Shown: positions 18,806-27,250, counted from the first letter of the stretch. The stretch is 64,000 bases of DNA from Sporosarcina sp. P34 (GCF_002743375.1 NZ_PDZC01000006.1:1-64000), one strand, 5' to 3'. Notes: generated from the sequence alone by a model not told the origin. Translations and numbers: made by a program.

Positions 18806-19163
18806 TTAATACCCCCATATGTTTGCTAACCCATATTTTTCATTAAGAGTCAGTCCCTGATATTGTCCACCTTGCCACCACATTAAACGTGCACGATTTA
18901 TTGAATTTTTTAAGTCCGCTAATCCAAATACGTGTCCTAATTTATGTTGGCCAATTCTAGTCCATTGAGCCACTTCATATCTACTTTTCTCAGCGGAGTT
19001 AAATTGTATATACCAGCTCACTTTATGCAGTCCTAAGTTAGTAGAAATTGTACGGGCTAACCAAGCACCATCGGGAACATATGCAGCTGACACGTAATTA
19101 CTTGTATCTTTTGGGAGGTAATTTGCGGCTGTTAAATTACCATTTGTTTCCCTTCCTATATTT
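18806..19163 (-). pseudogene. Truncated metzincin-like protease with mutated active site
   Basis: The frame is open on the minus strand from about 19163 to 18806, but the first usable start is GTG 19093; no signal peptide or upstream start is present. The protein holds a zinc-protease motif IGQHKLGHVFGLADL, that is HExxHxxGxxD with the catalytic Glu replaced by Lys. With the N-terminus missing and the general base lost, it cannot be an active matrixin-type protease. I interpret it as a decayed gene; a non-catalytic role cannot be excluded because the rest of the frame is open. Confidence 0.6.
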
Positions 19164-19455
19164 ATTTAGACGTTTATAAGTTTTTAAAGTTACACCTTTT
19201 TGTTTAGTTAAGTTAAAAATTGGAGTGAAATTCCAAGAGTATTGAACATCAGGAGAATTTTTGTGCGTAGCATATCGAAGATACAATATGAATTGCTAAA
19301 ACATTGCACCAATTCTCCTTAATTAATCCTTAGTTTTGTCATGCGAATGTATTGAGATTGTAAAATGAAAATGATAGTTATTATGCTAAAATTATACAGG
19401 AAGTGATAAATAAAGATGCCGAAAAAAGACATCAATAAAATAGTTGGGGTGGAGA
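19164..19455. other. Intergenic region upstream of the NlpC/P60-SLH gene
   Basis: It holds a long hairpin (AGGAGAATT 19251-19259 with AATTCTCCT 19311-19319, with GTGC/GCAC pairing inside) and the promoter with a Fur-box-like element listed next. Confidence 0.45.
19358..19387 (+). promoter_or_regulatory. Candidate promoter with Fur-box-like element
   Basis: TTGTAA (19358-19363) and TATGCT (19382-19387) are spaced by 18. The spacer region 19367-19385, GAAAATGATAGTTATTATG, matches the classical Fur box at 15 of 19 positions. This would place the wall hydrolase gene under iron control. By-eye match only. Confidence 0.35.
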
Positions 19456-20499
19456 ATGAGAAAACGATTTATTCAAATACTAATGGCTGTGTTACTTATT
19501 AGTATAATACCATTTATATCGTCAAATAAAGTTAGTGCGGCAACTTCAAATGATATTGCAACCTATGCGAAAAAGTTTTACGGTACACCTTATAAGTTCG
19601 GTGGGACAACCCCTTCTGGATTTGACTGTTCGGGTTATATAAGATATGTTTTTAATAATTTCAACATTAGCTTACCGAGAACATCCGCGGATCAGTTCAA
19701 AGTGGGAACTGCGGTTAGTAAGGACAAGTTACAACCTGGAGATTTAGTGTTCTTTGCAAATACATACAAGAAAGGTATTTCCCATACTGGAATTTATTTA
19801 GGGAATGACGAGTTCATATCGGCGAAAAGCCGTGGGGTCTTGAAGGCGAATCTAAAGACAGATCCTTATTGGGCGCCTAAATTCGCGGGGGCAAAACGTG
19901 TATTAAACACCCAAGCAGCTGTTGAATCAGTTAAGGAAACACCTGCTGAGCAGATGAGTGATGTGTTTAAAGATTTATCGACAAAGCATCCTGCTTTCGA
20001 GGCAATCATTGCACTAAACGAAAGCGGGGTTATAACTGGCTATGGAGACTCCACATTCAAACCTGAAAGTTCAATTACTCGGGGACAAGCAGCTGCAATG
20101 ATAAATCGGGAGCTTAAATTAGAAGCATCAACTGGTGTGACATTTAAGGATGTCGCGCCAAATCACCCATTTTCGGCTGACATTGCGGCTATGAATGAAG
20201 CAGGAATCCTTCAAGGTTATGGAACAGGTGAATTCGGCATTAACGACAAACTGACACTTGCACATCTTGCAGCTATCGTCGATCGGGCATTCGATCTTCA
20301 GGGTCAAATCGAGGGAAAATCACAAATCGCATCTAATCATAATGTTGTCCCGACAAGTCACTGGGCTTCAGAAGCAATTCGTGCATTGAAGACACTTGAT
20401 CAGACACAAGTCTTTCAGAAACCAGGATTTAGTGTAGGAAAAGAAGCGACTCGTGCAGAATTCGCTGCGGCTGTATTTACCGCAGTATCTTACAAATAA
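19456..20499 (+). CDS. Secreted NlpC/P60 endopeptidase with SLH domains
   Basis: A 347-residue exported wall hydrolase. The signal peptide (1-28) ends KVSAA. The NlpC/P60 domain (about 32-155) has catalytic Cys58 in GFDCSGY and His110 in ISHTGIY; the family cleaves the gamma-D-Glu to diamino acid bond of wall peptides. Three SLH modules follow (about 175-345; motifs FKDLS, ITGYGDSTFKPESSITRGQAA, FKDVAPNHPF) and would anchor it to secondary wall polymers. ATG 19456 follows GGGGTGGAG. It stands alone between a Fur-like promoter and a terminator. Confidence 0.9.
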   Translation: MRKRFIQILMAVLLISIIPFISSNKVSAATSNDIATYAKKFYGTPYKFGGTTPSGFDCSGYIRYVFNNFNISLPRTSADQFKVGTAVSKDKLQPGDLVFFANTYKKGISHTGIYLGNDEFISAKSRGVLKANLKTDPYWAPKFAGAKRVLNTQAAVESVKETPAEQMSDVFKDLSTKHPAFEAIIALNESGVITGYGDSTFKPESSITRGQAAAMINRELKLEASTGVTFKDVAPNHPFSADIAAMNEAGILQGYGTGEFGINDKLTLAHLAAIVDRAFDLQGQIEGKSQIASNHNVVPTSHWASEAIRALKTLDQTQVFQKPGFSVGKEATRAEFAAAVFTAVSYK

Positions 20500-20512
20500 G
20501 GTTTTTAATATA

Positions 20513-20556
20513 GCGTGGGCGTACATCTAATATAAAAGATGTACGCCCGCTTTATG
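20513..20556 (+). terminator. Intrinsic terminator after NlpC/P60-SLH gene
   Basis: GGGCGTACATCT and AGATGTACGCCC form a perfect 12-bp stem around an eight-base loop, followed by a T-rich tail. Confidence 0.8.
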
Positions 20557-20639
20557 TTTTTGTTAGTGGAAGACAGGAGATTAGCCCGAAAAGTTTGAAA
20601 AGTGGAACGTTTCCTAATGAAATCAAATCTGCTTAAAAA

Positions 20640-20683
20640 TTGAACTTAAAAAAGGAATATGTTATTATAGGGGTACGGGGTAT
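20640..20683 (+). promoter_or_regulatory. csoR promoter with CsoR operator
   Basis: TTGAAC (20640-20645), 17 bases, TATTAT (20663-20668) is a good sigma-A promoter. ATAGGGGTACGGGGTAT at 20667-20683 overlaps the -10 and start point and has the G-tract, GGGGTAT form of CsoR operators, implying autoregulation. Confidence 0.7.
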
Positions 20684-20709
20684 CGATGCTTATATGAGGA
20701 GGGAAGATC

Positions 20710-20997
20710 ATGGAGGAAACTTCGAAAACAACAGTTCAGCCAAATAAGCAACAGCTTCTTAATCGATTAAAACGTGTCGAGGGACAAGTGAGAGGCGTTC
20801 ATCAAATGGTTGAGAATGACCGTTATTGTGTAGATATTTTACATCAGATTAGCGCGATTCAATCAGCGATGAATAAAGTTTCATTAGCTCTGCTGGAAGA
20901 TCATACACATCATTGTGTAGCGAACGCAATTAAAGGGCAAGATGGTGAAGCAGCGATTAAAGAGTTGATGAGTGTCATGAAAACAATGACAAAATAA
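20710..20997 (+). CDS. csoR: CsoR, copper-sensing repressor
   Basis: A 95-residue all-helical repressor of the CsoR/RcnR family. It has the Cu(I) ligand set: Cys40 in DRYCVDIL, and His65 and Cys69 in EDHTHHCVANA. In the family, Cu(I) binding releases the repressor from operators upstream of copZA. The strong AGGAGGG site sits 7 bases before ATG. It is immediately upstream of copZ and copA, and similar G-tract operators precede all three genes. Confidence 0.95.
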   Translation: MEETSKTTVQPNKQQLLNRLKRVEGQVRGVHQMVENDRYCVDILHQISAIQSAMNKVSLALLEDHTHHCVANAIKGQDGEAAIKELMSVMKTMTK

Positions 20998-21017
20998 AAA
21001 ATAACAATACTTCCAAC

Positions 21018-21046
21018 TTGACATACTGGTATGGGGTATGTTAAAT
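21018..21046 (+). promoter_or_regulatory. copZ promoter with CsoR operator in the spacer
   Basis: TTGACA (21018-21023), 17 bases, TTAAAT (21041-21046). The spacer holds ATACTGGTATGGGGTAT (21023-21039), a CsoR-like site that would block polymerase when bound. Confidence 0.65.
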
Positions 21047-21078
21047 TGATGATAACAACAAAACAGGAGGCGTTCAAT

Positions 21079-21279
21079 ATGAAAGAAATCTTAAAAGTAG
21101 AAGGTATGTCATGTAATCACTGTGTGAATTCAATCGAAACGAATGTTGGGGAACTTGCAGGTGTTTCCTCAGTTAAAGTTGACCTAAATAGTAATGAAGT
21201 TTCTGTGGAATTTGATAATGAAGCAACATTGGCTCAAATTAAAGAAACGATTGAAGATCAAGGCTACGATCTAGTTTAA
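21079..21279 (+). CDS. copZ: CopZ, copper chaperone
   Basis: A 66-residue single HMA-domain protein with GMSCNHC (Cys12, Cys15). CopZ carries Cu(I) to the N-terminal domains of CopA and can also deliver copper to the repressor. ATG 21079 follows AGGAGG by 8 bases; an upstream in-frame ATG at 21031 lies inside the promoter/operator and is not used. It has its own promoter between csoR and copA. Confidence 0.95.
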   Translation: MKEILKVEGMSCNHCVNSIETNVGELAGVSSVKVDLNSNEVSVEFDNEATLAQIKETIEDQGYDLV

Positions 21280-21304
21280 CATTTAAAAAAGAATGTTCGC
21301 TTAC

Positions 21305-21390
21305 ACCACGTGGGGGGTATAAGTCGATGGATAGGATTGTACCATATCGGTATAATCTTTCTTTTTCAAAACTATATACCCCCACCAAGT
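21305..21390 (+). promoter_or_regulatory. copA promoter region with paired CsoR-like sites
   Basis: A consensus -10 TATAAT lies at 21351-21356 with a weak -35 (TGGATA, 21328-21333). It is flanked by two opposed G-tract elements: CCACGTGGGGGGTAT at 21306-21320 and its mirror ATATACCCCCACC at 21374-21386. The inverted pair suggests repression by two CsoR tetramers (inference). Confidence 0.5.
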
Positions 21391-21406
21391 ATGGAAGGAG
21401 AGTAAA

Positions 21407-23821
21407 ATGGCTACAACAGAAAAAACCTTGCAAATAAACGGCATGACTTGTTCAGCTTGTGCAAACAGTATCGAAAAAGGTTTGTCGCAAATTGAAGGTG
21501 TCGAAAAAGCAAACGTCAACTATGCAATGGAAAGGTCTACGATTATCTATGACCCTGAGAAAACTAATGTGAATGAATTTATGGAAAGAGTTGAAAAACT
21601 TGGCTATAGTGTCGTTCAAGAAAGAGAAACATTTGATATTTCGGGGATGACGTGTGCAGCATGTGCTACAAAAATTGAAAAAAGAATTAATAAAATGGAT
21701 GGTGTTTCAAGTGCCAACGTAAACTTTGCACTCGAAACAATTGCTGTTGAATATGACGATAAACAAGTTGGAACGACTGATATGATTGCAGCTGTTAAGA
21801 AAATGGGCTATGAATTAATGCCCAAGCAAGACGAGGGAGACAAGGTAGATCATCAAGAAAAGGAAATCAAAAAGCAACAGAATAAGTTCATTTTCTCGGC
21901 TATTTTAACATTTCCTTTGTTATGGACGATGGTTGCACATTTTGAATTTCTATCGTTTATCTACCTACCCGCAATTCTTATGAATCCGTGGGTACAACTT
22001 GCACTTGCGACGCCCGTTCAATTCATCGTTGGAGCACAGTTTTATAAAGGTGCATTTAATTCGCTTAGAAATAAGAGTGCCAATATGGACGTATTGATTG
22101 CACTCGGTACAAGTGCAGCGTATTTCTACAGTCTCTATTTATCATTTGAATGGATGAATGCAGGAAGTGTTGGACATGCCGACCTCTATTTTGAAGCGGC
22201 TGCTGTCATTATTACTTTAATTGTACTTGGTAAATTATTTGAGGTTCGTGCAAAAGGAAAAACAAGCCAAGCGATTCAAAAATTACTAGGGTTACAAGCA
22301 AAAACAGCTAGAGTGTTAAGGGACGGCGTTGAACAAGAGCTACCGATTGAACAAGTCGTCACGGGGGATACAATCCTTGTTAGGCCTGGAGAAAGTATTC
22401 CAGTAGACGGAGAAATTATCGAGGGGCGTTCTGCAATTGATGAATCGATGATTACGGGTGAAAGTATTCCGATTGATAAAGTAGCTGGGGATACGGTCAT
22501 TGGTGCAACGATTAACAGGAATGGTTCTTTGCAAATCAAAGCGACAAATGTTGGCAAAGATACAGCTTTGGCGAAAATTGTGAAAGTGGTTGAAGATGCA
22601 CAAGGATCCAAGGCAGATATTCAACGTTTGGCGGATCGAATTTCCGGTGTTTTTGTGCCGATAGTTGTTGTTATCGCGATTGCAACATTCTTTATCTGGT
22701 ATTTTGCAGTATCGCCTGGAGATTTACGTTCGGCACTTATTCCAACAATTACGATTTTGGTAATTGCTTGTCCGTGTGCGCTAGGTCTGGCAACACCGAC
22801 GTCGATTATGGCTGGTTCGGGTAGAGCTGCTGAAATGGGTTTGCTCTTTAAAGGCGGAGAACATTTGGAGAATACACGTTCTATCGATACGGTTGTTCTG
22901 GATAAAACTGGAACAGTTACAAAAGGAGAACCTGCTTTAACAGATATTACAGTGACAGAGGGTTTTACAGAAGATGAAGTTTTGCAGTTAGTCGCAACCG
23001 CAGAAGATCAATCTGAGCATCCATTAGCACAGGCGATTGTCCTTGGCACGAAAGAAAAAGGGTTATCCCTTCTCGATGCTACAGATTTTGAGGCATTACC
23101 AGGCTATGGTATTCGAGCGATTGTTAATGGTAGAGAAGTATTGGTTGGCACAAGAAAATTGATGAAAGAACAAAAGATAGCCATTTTAAATTCCGAAGTT
23201 TCCATGGAAAAACTTGAACGTGATGGGAAAACAGCGATGCTCATTGCTGTAGATCAAAAACTTGCCGGTGTCGTTGCAGTTGCGGATACGGTGAAAGAAA
23301 CGTCTAAAGAAGCAATTAAACGAATGCAGGAATTGGGTCTGGACGTCATTATGCTAACAGGTGATAACCAAAGAACCGCAGAGGCCATTGCTAGCCAAGT
23401 ATGTCTATCCCATGTGATTGCAGAAGTGTTACCAGAACAAAAAAGTGATGAAATTAAAAAATTGCAAGATCAAGGTAAGAAGGTTGCTATGGTCGGCGAT
23501 GGTATCAATGATGCACCTGCACTTGCGATGGCAGATATCGGAATGGCTGTCGGAACTGGTACAGACATTGCGATTGAAGCGGCAGATATTACGCTCATGC
23601 GTGGCGATTTAAACAGTGTGGCTGATGCAATTATTATGAGTAGAAAAACAATGCGTAATATTAAACAAAACTTGTTTTTCGCTTTCTTCTACAACACGGT
23701 AGGGATACCGATTGCAGCAATTGGCCTGTTAGCCCCTTGGGTTGCTGGTGCTGCGATGGCGTTTAGTTCGGTATCGGTTGTGTTGAATGCGTTACGTCTT
23801 CAAAAAGTTAATTTGAAGTAA
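21407..23821 (+). CDS. copA: CopA, Cu(I)-exporting P1B-1 ATPase
   Basis: An 804-residue P-type ATPase. Two N-terminal HMA domains (GMTCSAC, Cys15/Cys18; GMTCAAC near 80) accept copper from CopZ. About eight membrane helices include the CPC transport site (VIACPCALGLATPTS). The actuator TGES, DKTGT phosphorylation site, SEHPLA histidine-proline motif and GDGINDAPALA hinge are intact. GGAAGGAGAG precedes the ATG. It completes the csoR-copZ-copA module and is followed by a terminator. Confidence 0.97.
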   Translation: MATTEKTLQINGMTCSACANSIEKGLSQIEGVEKANVNYAMERSTIIYDPEKTNVNEFMERVEKLGYSVVQERETFDISGMTCAACATKIEKRINKMDGVSSANVNFALETIAVEYDDKQVGTTDMIAAVKKMGYELMPKQDEGDKVDHQEKEIKKQQNKFIFSAILTFPLLWTMVAHFEFLSFIYLPAILMNPWVQLALATPVQFIVGAQFYKGAFNSLRNKSANMDVLIALGTSAAYFYSLYLSFEWMNAGSVGHADLYFEAAAVIITLIVLGKLFEVRAKGKTSQAIQKLLGLQAKTARVLRDGVEQELPIEQVVTGDTILVRPGESIPVDGEIIEGRSAIDESMITGESIPIDKVAGDTVIGATINRNGSLQIKATNVGKDTALAKIVKVVEDAQGSKADIQRLADRISGVFVPIVVVIAIATFFIWYFAVSPGDLRSALIPTITILVIACPCALGLATPTSIMAGSGRAAEMGLLFKGGEHLENTRSIDTVVLDKTGTVTKGEPALTDITVTEGFTEDEVLQLVATAEDQSEHPLAQAIVLGTKEKGLSLLDATDFEALPGYGIRAIVNGREVLVGTRKLMKEQKIAILNSEVSMEKLERDGKTAMLIAVDQKLAGVVAVADTVKETSKEAIKRMQELGLDVIMLTGDNQRTAEAIASQVCLSHVIAEVLPEQKSDEIKKLQDQGKKVAMVGDGINDAPALAMADIGMAVGTGTDIAIEAADITLMRGDLNSVADAIIMSRKTMRNIKQNLFFAFFYNTVGIPIAAIGLLAPWVAGAAMAFSSVSVVLNALRLQKVNLK

Positions 23822-23870
23822 TGAATAAAGATGATTTGTACGATTGAAGCAAGTGGAAATATAAGCATTA

Positions 23871-23914
23871 AAAAGAGTAGGACCGGGAAATTATTCCTGA
23901 TCCTACTCTTTTCA
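23871..23914. terminator. Bidirectional terminator between copA and the CuA lipoprotein gene
   Basis: AAAAGAGTAGGA and TCCTACTCTTTT pair exactly around an 18-base loop, with A and T flanks. It serves both convergent genes. Confidence 0.85.
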
Positions 23915-23973
23915 TTCTAAAATCGTGAAAAACAATTACGGAACCGCATCCAAAATTGCTAGGCAGTTATCAA

Positions 23974-24363
23974 TTATGTGATAATTAGCGTTGACTTCAT
24001 ATCGGCATGTCCCGCTCCACATGGAATATTGCAGTAGATTGTGTATTCACCCGGCTCTGTAGGTGTAAAAGTTGCTTCACCATCATCTTTTATGTCCACA
24101 TCAAGTTCATCGATAGCAATCCCGTGCATGCCTTCTTCGTTTTTATATGTTATTGTAACCTCTTCGCCAGCCTTGACAGTATATTCTGCCTGATCAAATT
24201 CAAAATTAATCCCTGTGATATTGATTTCATTGCTGACGTTTGAAGTTTCTGAAGGGGCGGTGTTCTCTACCTGCCCCGTTGCGTCACCTGTATCTTTTCC
24301 TCCACAAGCCGCCAGAACAAACAAAGCACTAAATAAAACTGTTGCCAATAACCATTTTTTCAA
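23974..24363 (-). CDS. CuA-type cupredoxin lipoprotein (mini COX2 domain)
   Basis: A 129-residue lipoprotein (lipobox LAAC, Cys20) with a single cupredoxin domain. The copper loop reads CNIPCGAGHADM: Cys111, Cys115, His119, Met122, exactly C-x3-C-x3-H-x2-M, and His80 (GMHGIAI) supplies the upstream ligand. That is the binuclear CuA set of cytochrome oxidase subunit II and N2O reductase, not a type 1 site. No oxidase subunit genes are nearby, so it may act as a free electron carrier or copper-delivery protein at the membrane surface (inference). It is divergent from the response-regulator gene at 24578. Confidence 0.82.
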   Translation of the reverse strand: MKKWLLATVLFSALFVLAACGGKDTGDATGQVENTAPSETSNVSNEINITGINFEFDQAEYTVKAGEEVTITYKNEEGMHGIAIDELDVDIKDDGEATFTPTEPGEYTIYCNIPCGAGHADMKSTLIIT

Positions 24364-24509
24364 AATGAATACCTCCTATTTGTTTTGGGATTGATTTCCT
24401 TGTATCCCTCCTATACATAATGATAGCCATCAAATATCCATTATCTATGGAGAAAGTAAGACAAAGTCATGACAGTTATTGGTGAGCTAAAGAGGGGGGC
24501 TGTTATTGT

Positions 24510-24542
24510 GTTTACTTTCCGTTCATAAAAAGATGTTACTAT
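24510..24542 (+). promoter_or_regulatory. Response-regulator box and promoter of the second two-component operon
   Basis: GTTTAC (24510-24515), 5 bases, GTTCAT (24521-24526), then 10 bases to -10 TACTAT (24537-24542). The tandem hexamers with 11-bp period at the -35 position are typical of OmpR-type activators. The same layout recurs at 26356-26388. Confidence 0.6.
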
Positions 24543-24577
24543 AAGACGTAAATGAATAAGAGGAGGCCGATGAATGA

Positions 24578-25270
24578 ATGAACAAGCAAATCAAAGTTCT
24601 CGTCATTGAAGATGATCCTTACATTTGTGAATTGATTATTTTATACGCTGAAAAAAGCGGGTATATAGTTAGCATAGCTAATGATGGAATGACAGGATTA
24701 GAAATGTTTTATGATTGTTCTCCTGATCTTGTCATTTTAGATATTATGATGCCTGAAATGGATGGTTGGGAAGTTTGCAAGGAAATAAGGAGATTTGATA
24801 AAACACCCATTATCATGTTGACTGGGAAAGGCGAAAGCTATGATAAACTTAAAGGTTTCAACCTAGGAGCAGATGATTACATGGTAAAACCTTTTGATCC
24901 AAACGAATTGATAGCACGGATAAATGCGGTGCTGCGGCGGGCTTATCCAATGTTAGGTACAAATGAGATCATTGAACTTCCCTTGTTGAAGATTGATCTT
25001 AAACAATATAAGGTGACCTACGATAAACGGGAGATTGTGTTACCACCCAAGGAAATGGAGCTACTGTATTTTCTAACCTCACATCCAGATCAAGTATTCA
25101 CACGTCAGCAGCTTCTGGAAAAAATATGGGGGTTGGATTATGAGGGGGATCCAAGAACAGTCGATGTACATATTAAAAGGATTCGAGACAAATTAGGGAA
25201 TGCCAACGCTTATTGGAGGGTGAAAACGATTAGAGGAGTGGGCTATAAATTTGAGGTGGCCAACGAGTGA
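24578..25270 (+). CDS. OmpR-family response regulator
   Basis: A 230-residue regulator: receiver domain with acidic Glu11-Asp12-Asp13, phospho-acceptor Asp55 in LVILDIMMPEMDGW and Lys in MVKPFD, and a winged-helix domain ending in RGVGYKFEV. The start ATG 24578 follows AGGAGG; an out-of-frame ATG at 24574 is not used. It overlaps the kinase gene by 4 bases (GTGA). A tandem hexamer box in its own promoter and in that of the operon after the kinase suggests both are its targets. Confidence 0.93.
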   Translation: MNKQIKVLVIEDDPYICELIILYAEKSGYIVSIANDGMTGLEMFYDCSPDLVILDIMMPEMDGWEVCKEIRRFDKTPIIMLTGKGESYDKLKGFNLGADDYMVKPFDPNELIARINAVLRRAYPMLGTNEIIELPLLKIDLKQYKVTYDKREIVLPPKEMELLYFLTSHPDQVFTRQQLLEKIWGLDYEGDPRTVDVHIKRIRDKLGNANAYWRVKTIRGVGYKFEVANE

Positions 25271-26349
25271 TTAAGATAAAAAGTATTTTTGTGAAGCTAT
25301 TCCTCACATATATCGCCATATTAATTGTGTCACATCTTGTTTTTGCTGTCGCTTCCTATTTGTTATTTCAGAATAACCTAACCAATATGCACTTAAATCC
25401 CGAAGGTTTTAACCAAATGAAATACTTGTTTATCTCGTCTTCGATTATTTCAATAACGATTACAGGCATATTTACTTATTACCTGACGAAAAGAATTACC
25501 GCTCCACTTCGAGAAATGAATCGGGTTGCGCTTCTTATTGCTAGGGGAGAATTTAATCAGAGAGTCAATATCAGGACGAGTGACGAGCTTGGCGAACTGG
25601 GAGAAACGTTCAATTATATGGCGCATGAGTTGGCTAGCACAGACCAGATGAGAAAGGATTTTGTCGCTAATGTTTCCCATGATTTACGCTCCCCTCTTAC
25701 TTCAATTCATGGATTCGCCAGTGCGTTTCTGGATGATAAAATCCCCAATGCTCGAAAGCGTCATTATTTTACCATTATGAAAGAACAAACTGAACGAATG
25801 ATTAAGCTAGTCAATGATCTTCTCGATATGTCCCAAATCGAATCGGGGCAGTTGGAAATTCACCCTGTACGCTTTAATTTATCAGAGCTGGTTCGCTTAG
25901 TGATGGCTCGTATGGAAACTGAATTTGAAAATAAAAAACTAAATGTGGGATTAATATCTGATGAAGTAGAAGATATCTACGTATATGCTGACCCGGATCG
26001 AATTGATCAAGTGATCGTTAATTTGATTCAAAACGCTGTACACTATTCCAAACACGAGAGTTCTATCGAAGTGTTTTTGAAAAAGGAACACCAAGCGGTA
26101 GTTTCAATTCGAGATTATGGGCCGGGAATTAGTCAAGAAAACATTCAATCTATTTGGAAACGGTTTTATAAAGTAGATAAGGCCCGTACTAAAAAGGCGG
26201 GTACAGGACTAGGCTTGTCCATTGTTAAGCACATATTAGTCCTTCATCAAACCGACATTCAAGTGGAAAGTGAAGTAGGAAGAGGGACAACCTTTACATT
26301 TACACTCCCATTAGCTATGAATAAATCAAATAAACATGGGAATGCATAA
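25267..26349 (+). CDS. Sensor histidine kinase of the second two-component system
   Basis: A 360-residue kinase with two membrane helices (about 8-32 and 54-73) separated by a short outer loop of only about 22 residues, so it may sense within the membrane or a partner protein. A HAMP linker is followed by HisKA (VSHDLRSPLTS, His138) and an HATPase domain (NLIQNAVHYS, DYGPGI, GTGLGLSIV). GTG 25267 overlaps the regulator stop codon, a coupled pair. The following operon encodes two small membrane proteins. Confidence 0.93.
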   Translation: MIKIKSIFVKLFLTYIAILIVSHLVFAVASYLLFQNNLTNMHLNPEGFNQMKYLFISSSIISITITGIFTYYLTKRITAPLREMNRVALLIARGEFNQRVNIRTSDELGELGETFNYMAHELASTDQMRKDFVANVSHDLRSPLTSIHGFASAFLDDKIPNARKRHYFTIMKEQTERMIKLVNDLLDMSQIESGQLEIHPVRFNLSELVRLVMARMETEFENKKLNVGLISDEVEDIYVYADPDRIDQVIVNLIQNAVHYSKHESSIEVFLKKEHQAVVSIRDYGPGISQENIQSIWKRFYKVDKARTKKAGTGLGLSIVKHILVLHQTDIQVESEVGRGTTFTFTLPLAMNKSNKHGNA

Positions 26350-26355
26350 TTCTCT

Positions 26356-26388
26356 GTTCATCGTCCGTTCATAAAAAATTGCTATACT
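26356..26388 (+). promoter_or_regulatory. Response-regulator box and promoter of the 26478 operon
   Basis: GTTCAT (26356-26361), 5 bases, GTTCAT (26367-26372), 10 bases, -10 TATACT (26383-26388). Spacing is identical to the element at 24510-24542, which makes these two a convincing matched pair. Confidence 0.65.
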
Positions 26389-26477
26389 GATTGGGCATTA
26401 AAAAACGATGAATACAAGGGAGGAAAATATAAATAAAAAAATCAATATCAAGTCATACGGCAGAGGAGGATACGAAT

Positions 26478-26660
26478 ATGTCGGATCGCAAATCTACTAC
26501 GGGTACACCGCGGTGGGTAAAGGTGTCTGGGGTTGTCGTGATTATTTTAGTACTACTTGCTGTTGCAATAATGGTTATTAGCGGTGGTGAACATGGTCCT
26601 GGTCGTCACATGCCGACTTCTAGCAATGTGGAACAGGGAGTGAAACAGCAGTGGTCATGA
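26478..26660 (+). CDS. Small single-TM protein with His/Met tail
   Basis: A 60-residue protein of unknown family: a basic N-terminus, one membrane helix (about 17-36) and a short outer tail with HGPGRHMPTS, which offers two His and a Met as possible metal ligands. AGAGGAGG precedes the ATG. Its stop overlaps the next start (ATGA), so both are made together. It lies under the response-regulator box at 26356, so it is probably induced by the neighbouring two-component system. Base composition is more GC-rich than the surroundings. Confidence 0.6.
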   Translation: MSDRKSTTGTPRWVKVSGVVVIILVLLAVAIMVISGGEHGPGRHMPTSSNVEQGVKQQWS

Positions 26661-27148
26661 AACCTGGCCTACGTAAGTTCGCGCTCACTGCCCATATCAC
26701 TTCTTCGATTGGCTGGCTCGGCGCGGTCATTGGATTCCTAGTTCTTGTCGTCGCTGCCCTTATAAAAGAAGATGCCAAGACGGTGCATGCTGCTTGGATT
26801 GCGATGGAGTTGATTGGCTGGTTCGCGATCGTCCCCTTAGCCCTTCTCTCGCTACTGACTGGGCTTGTTATGTCATTGGGTACTAAGTGGGGCTTAGTAA
26901 AGCATTATTGGGTCCTTTTCAAACTACTGCTCACCGTTATAGCCACAACCATTTTGCTGCTCAATATGCAGACAGTGAGCTTCCTGGCAGATGTGGCGAA
27001 AGAGACGGGAAGTGCCGATCTTAGCGGCTTGTGGGGCGAACTCTTCCACGCCGGGGTAGGTCTACTTGTGTTGCTCGTAATCATCATACTATCGGTTTAC
27101 AAGCCAAGAGGCACGACTCCGTTTGGGAAGCGTAAGCAACATAGTTGA
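26657..27148 (+). CDS. Four-TM membrane protein (DUF2269/CopD-like)
   Basis: About 163 residues with four membrane helices. Conserved-looking His residues lie within or beside helices (TAHITSSIGWLG, VKHYWVLFK, LFHAGVGLL), a pattern seen in DUF2269 and CopD-type proteins that may bind haem or copper. The assignment is by resemblance only. It starts at the ATGA overlap with the small gene at 26478. The coding is visibly richer in GC than adjacent genes, suggesting a separate origin. A terminator follows at 27220. Confidence 0.6.
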   Translation: MKPGLRKFALTAHITSSIGWLGAVIGFLVLVVAALIKEDAKTVHAAWIAMELIGWFAIVPLALLSLLTGLVMSLGTKWGLVKHYWVLFKLLLTVIATTILLLNMQTVSFLADVAKETGSADLSGLWGELFHAGVGLLVLLVIIILSVYKPRGTTPFGKRKQHS

Positions 27149-27219
27149 TTTAAAATTAATTAGCATTAGGTAAAATATTTATATATCTTTTTGTGAATGG
27201 GCAATATTTTAAGTGAACG

Positions 27220-27250
27220 GCCGCGTTTGATGTAGAAATGCGGCTTTTTT
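27220..27250 (+). terminator. Intrinsic terminator
   Basis: GCCGCGTTT and GAAATGCGGC pair around a short loop, followed by six T. It ends the 26478-27148 operon. The remaining 190 bases to the next gene show nothing further. Confidence 0.75.

Noticed and set aside
26657..27148. Firm naming of the four-TM protein as CopD
   Set aside because: Histidine placement is suggestive but length (163) is short for CopD and no diagnostic motif is certain.
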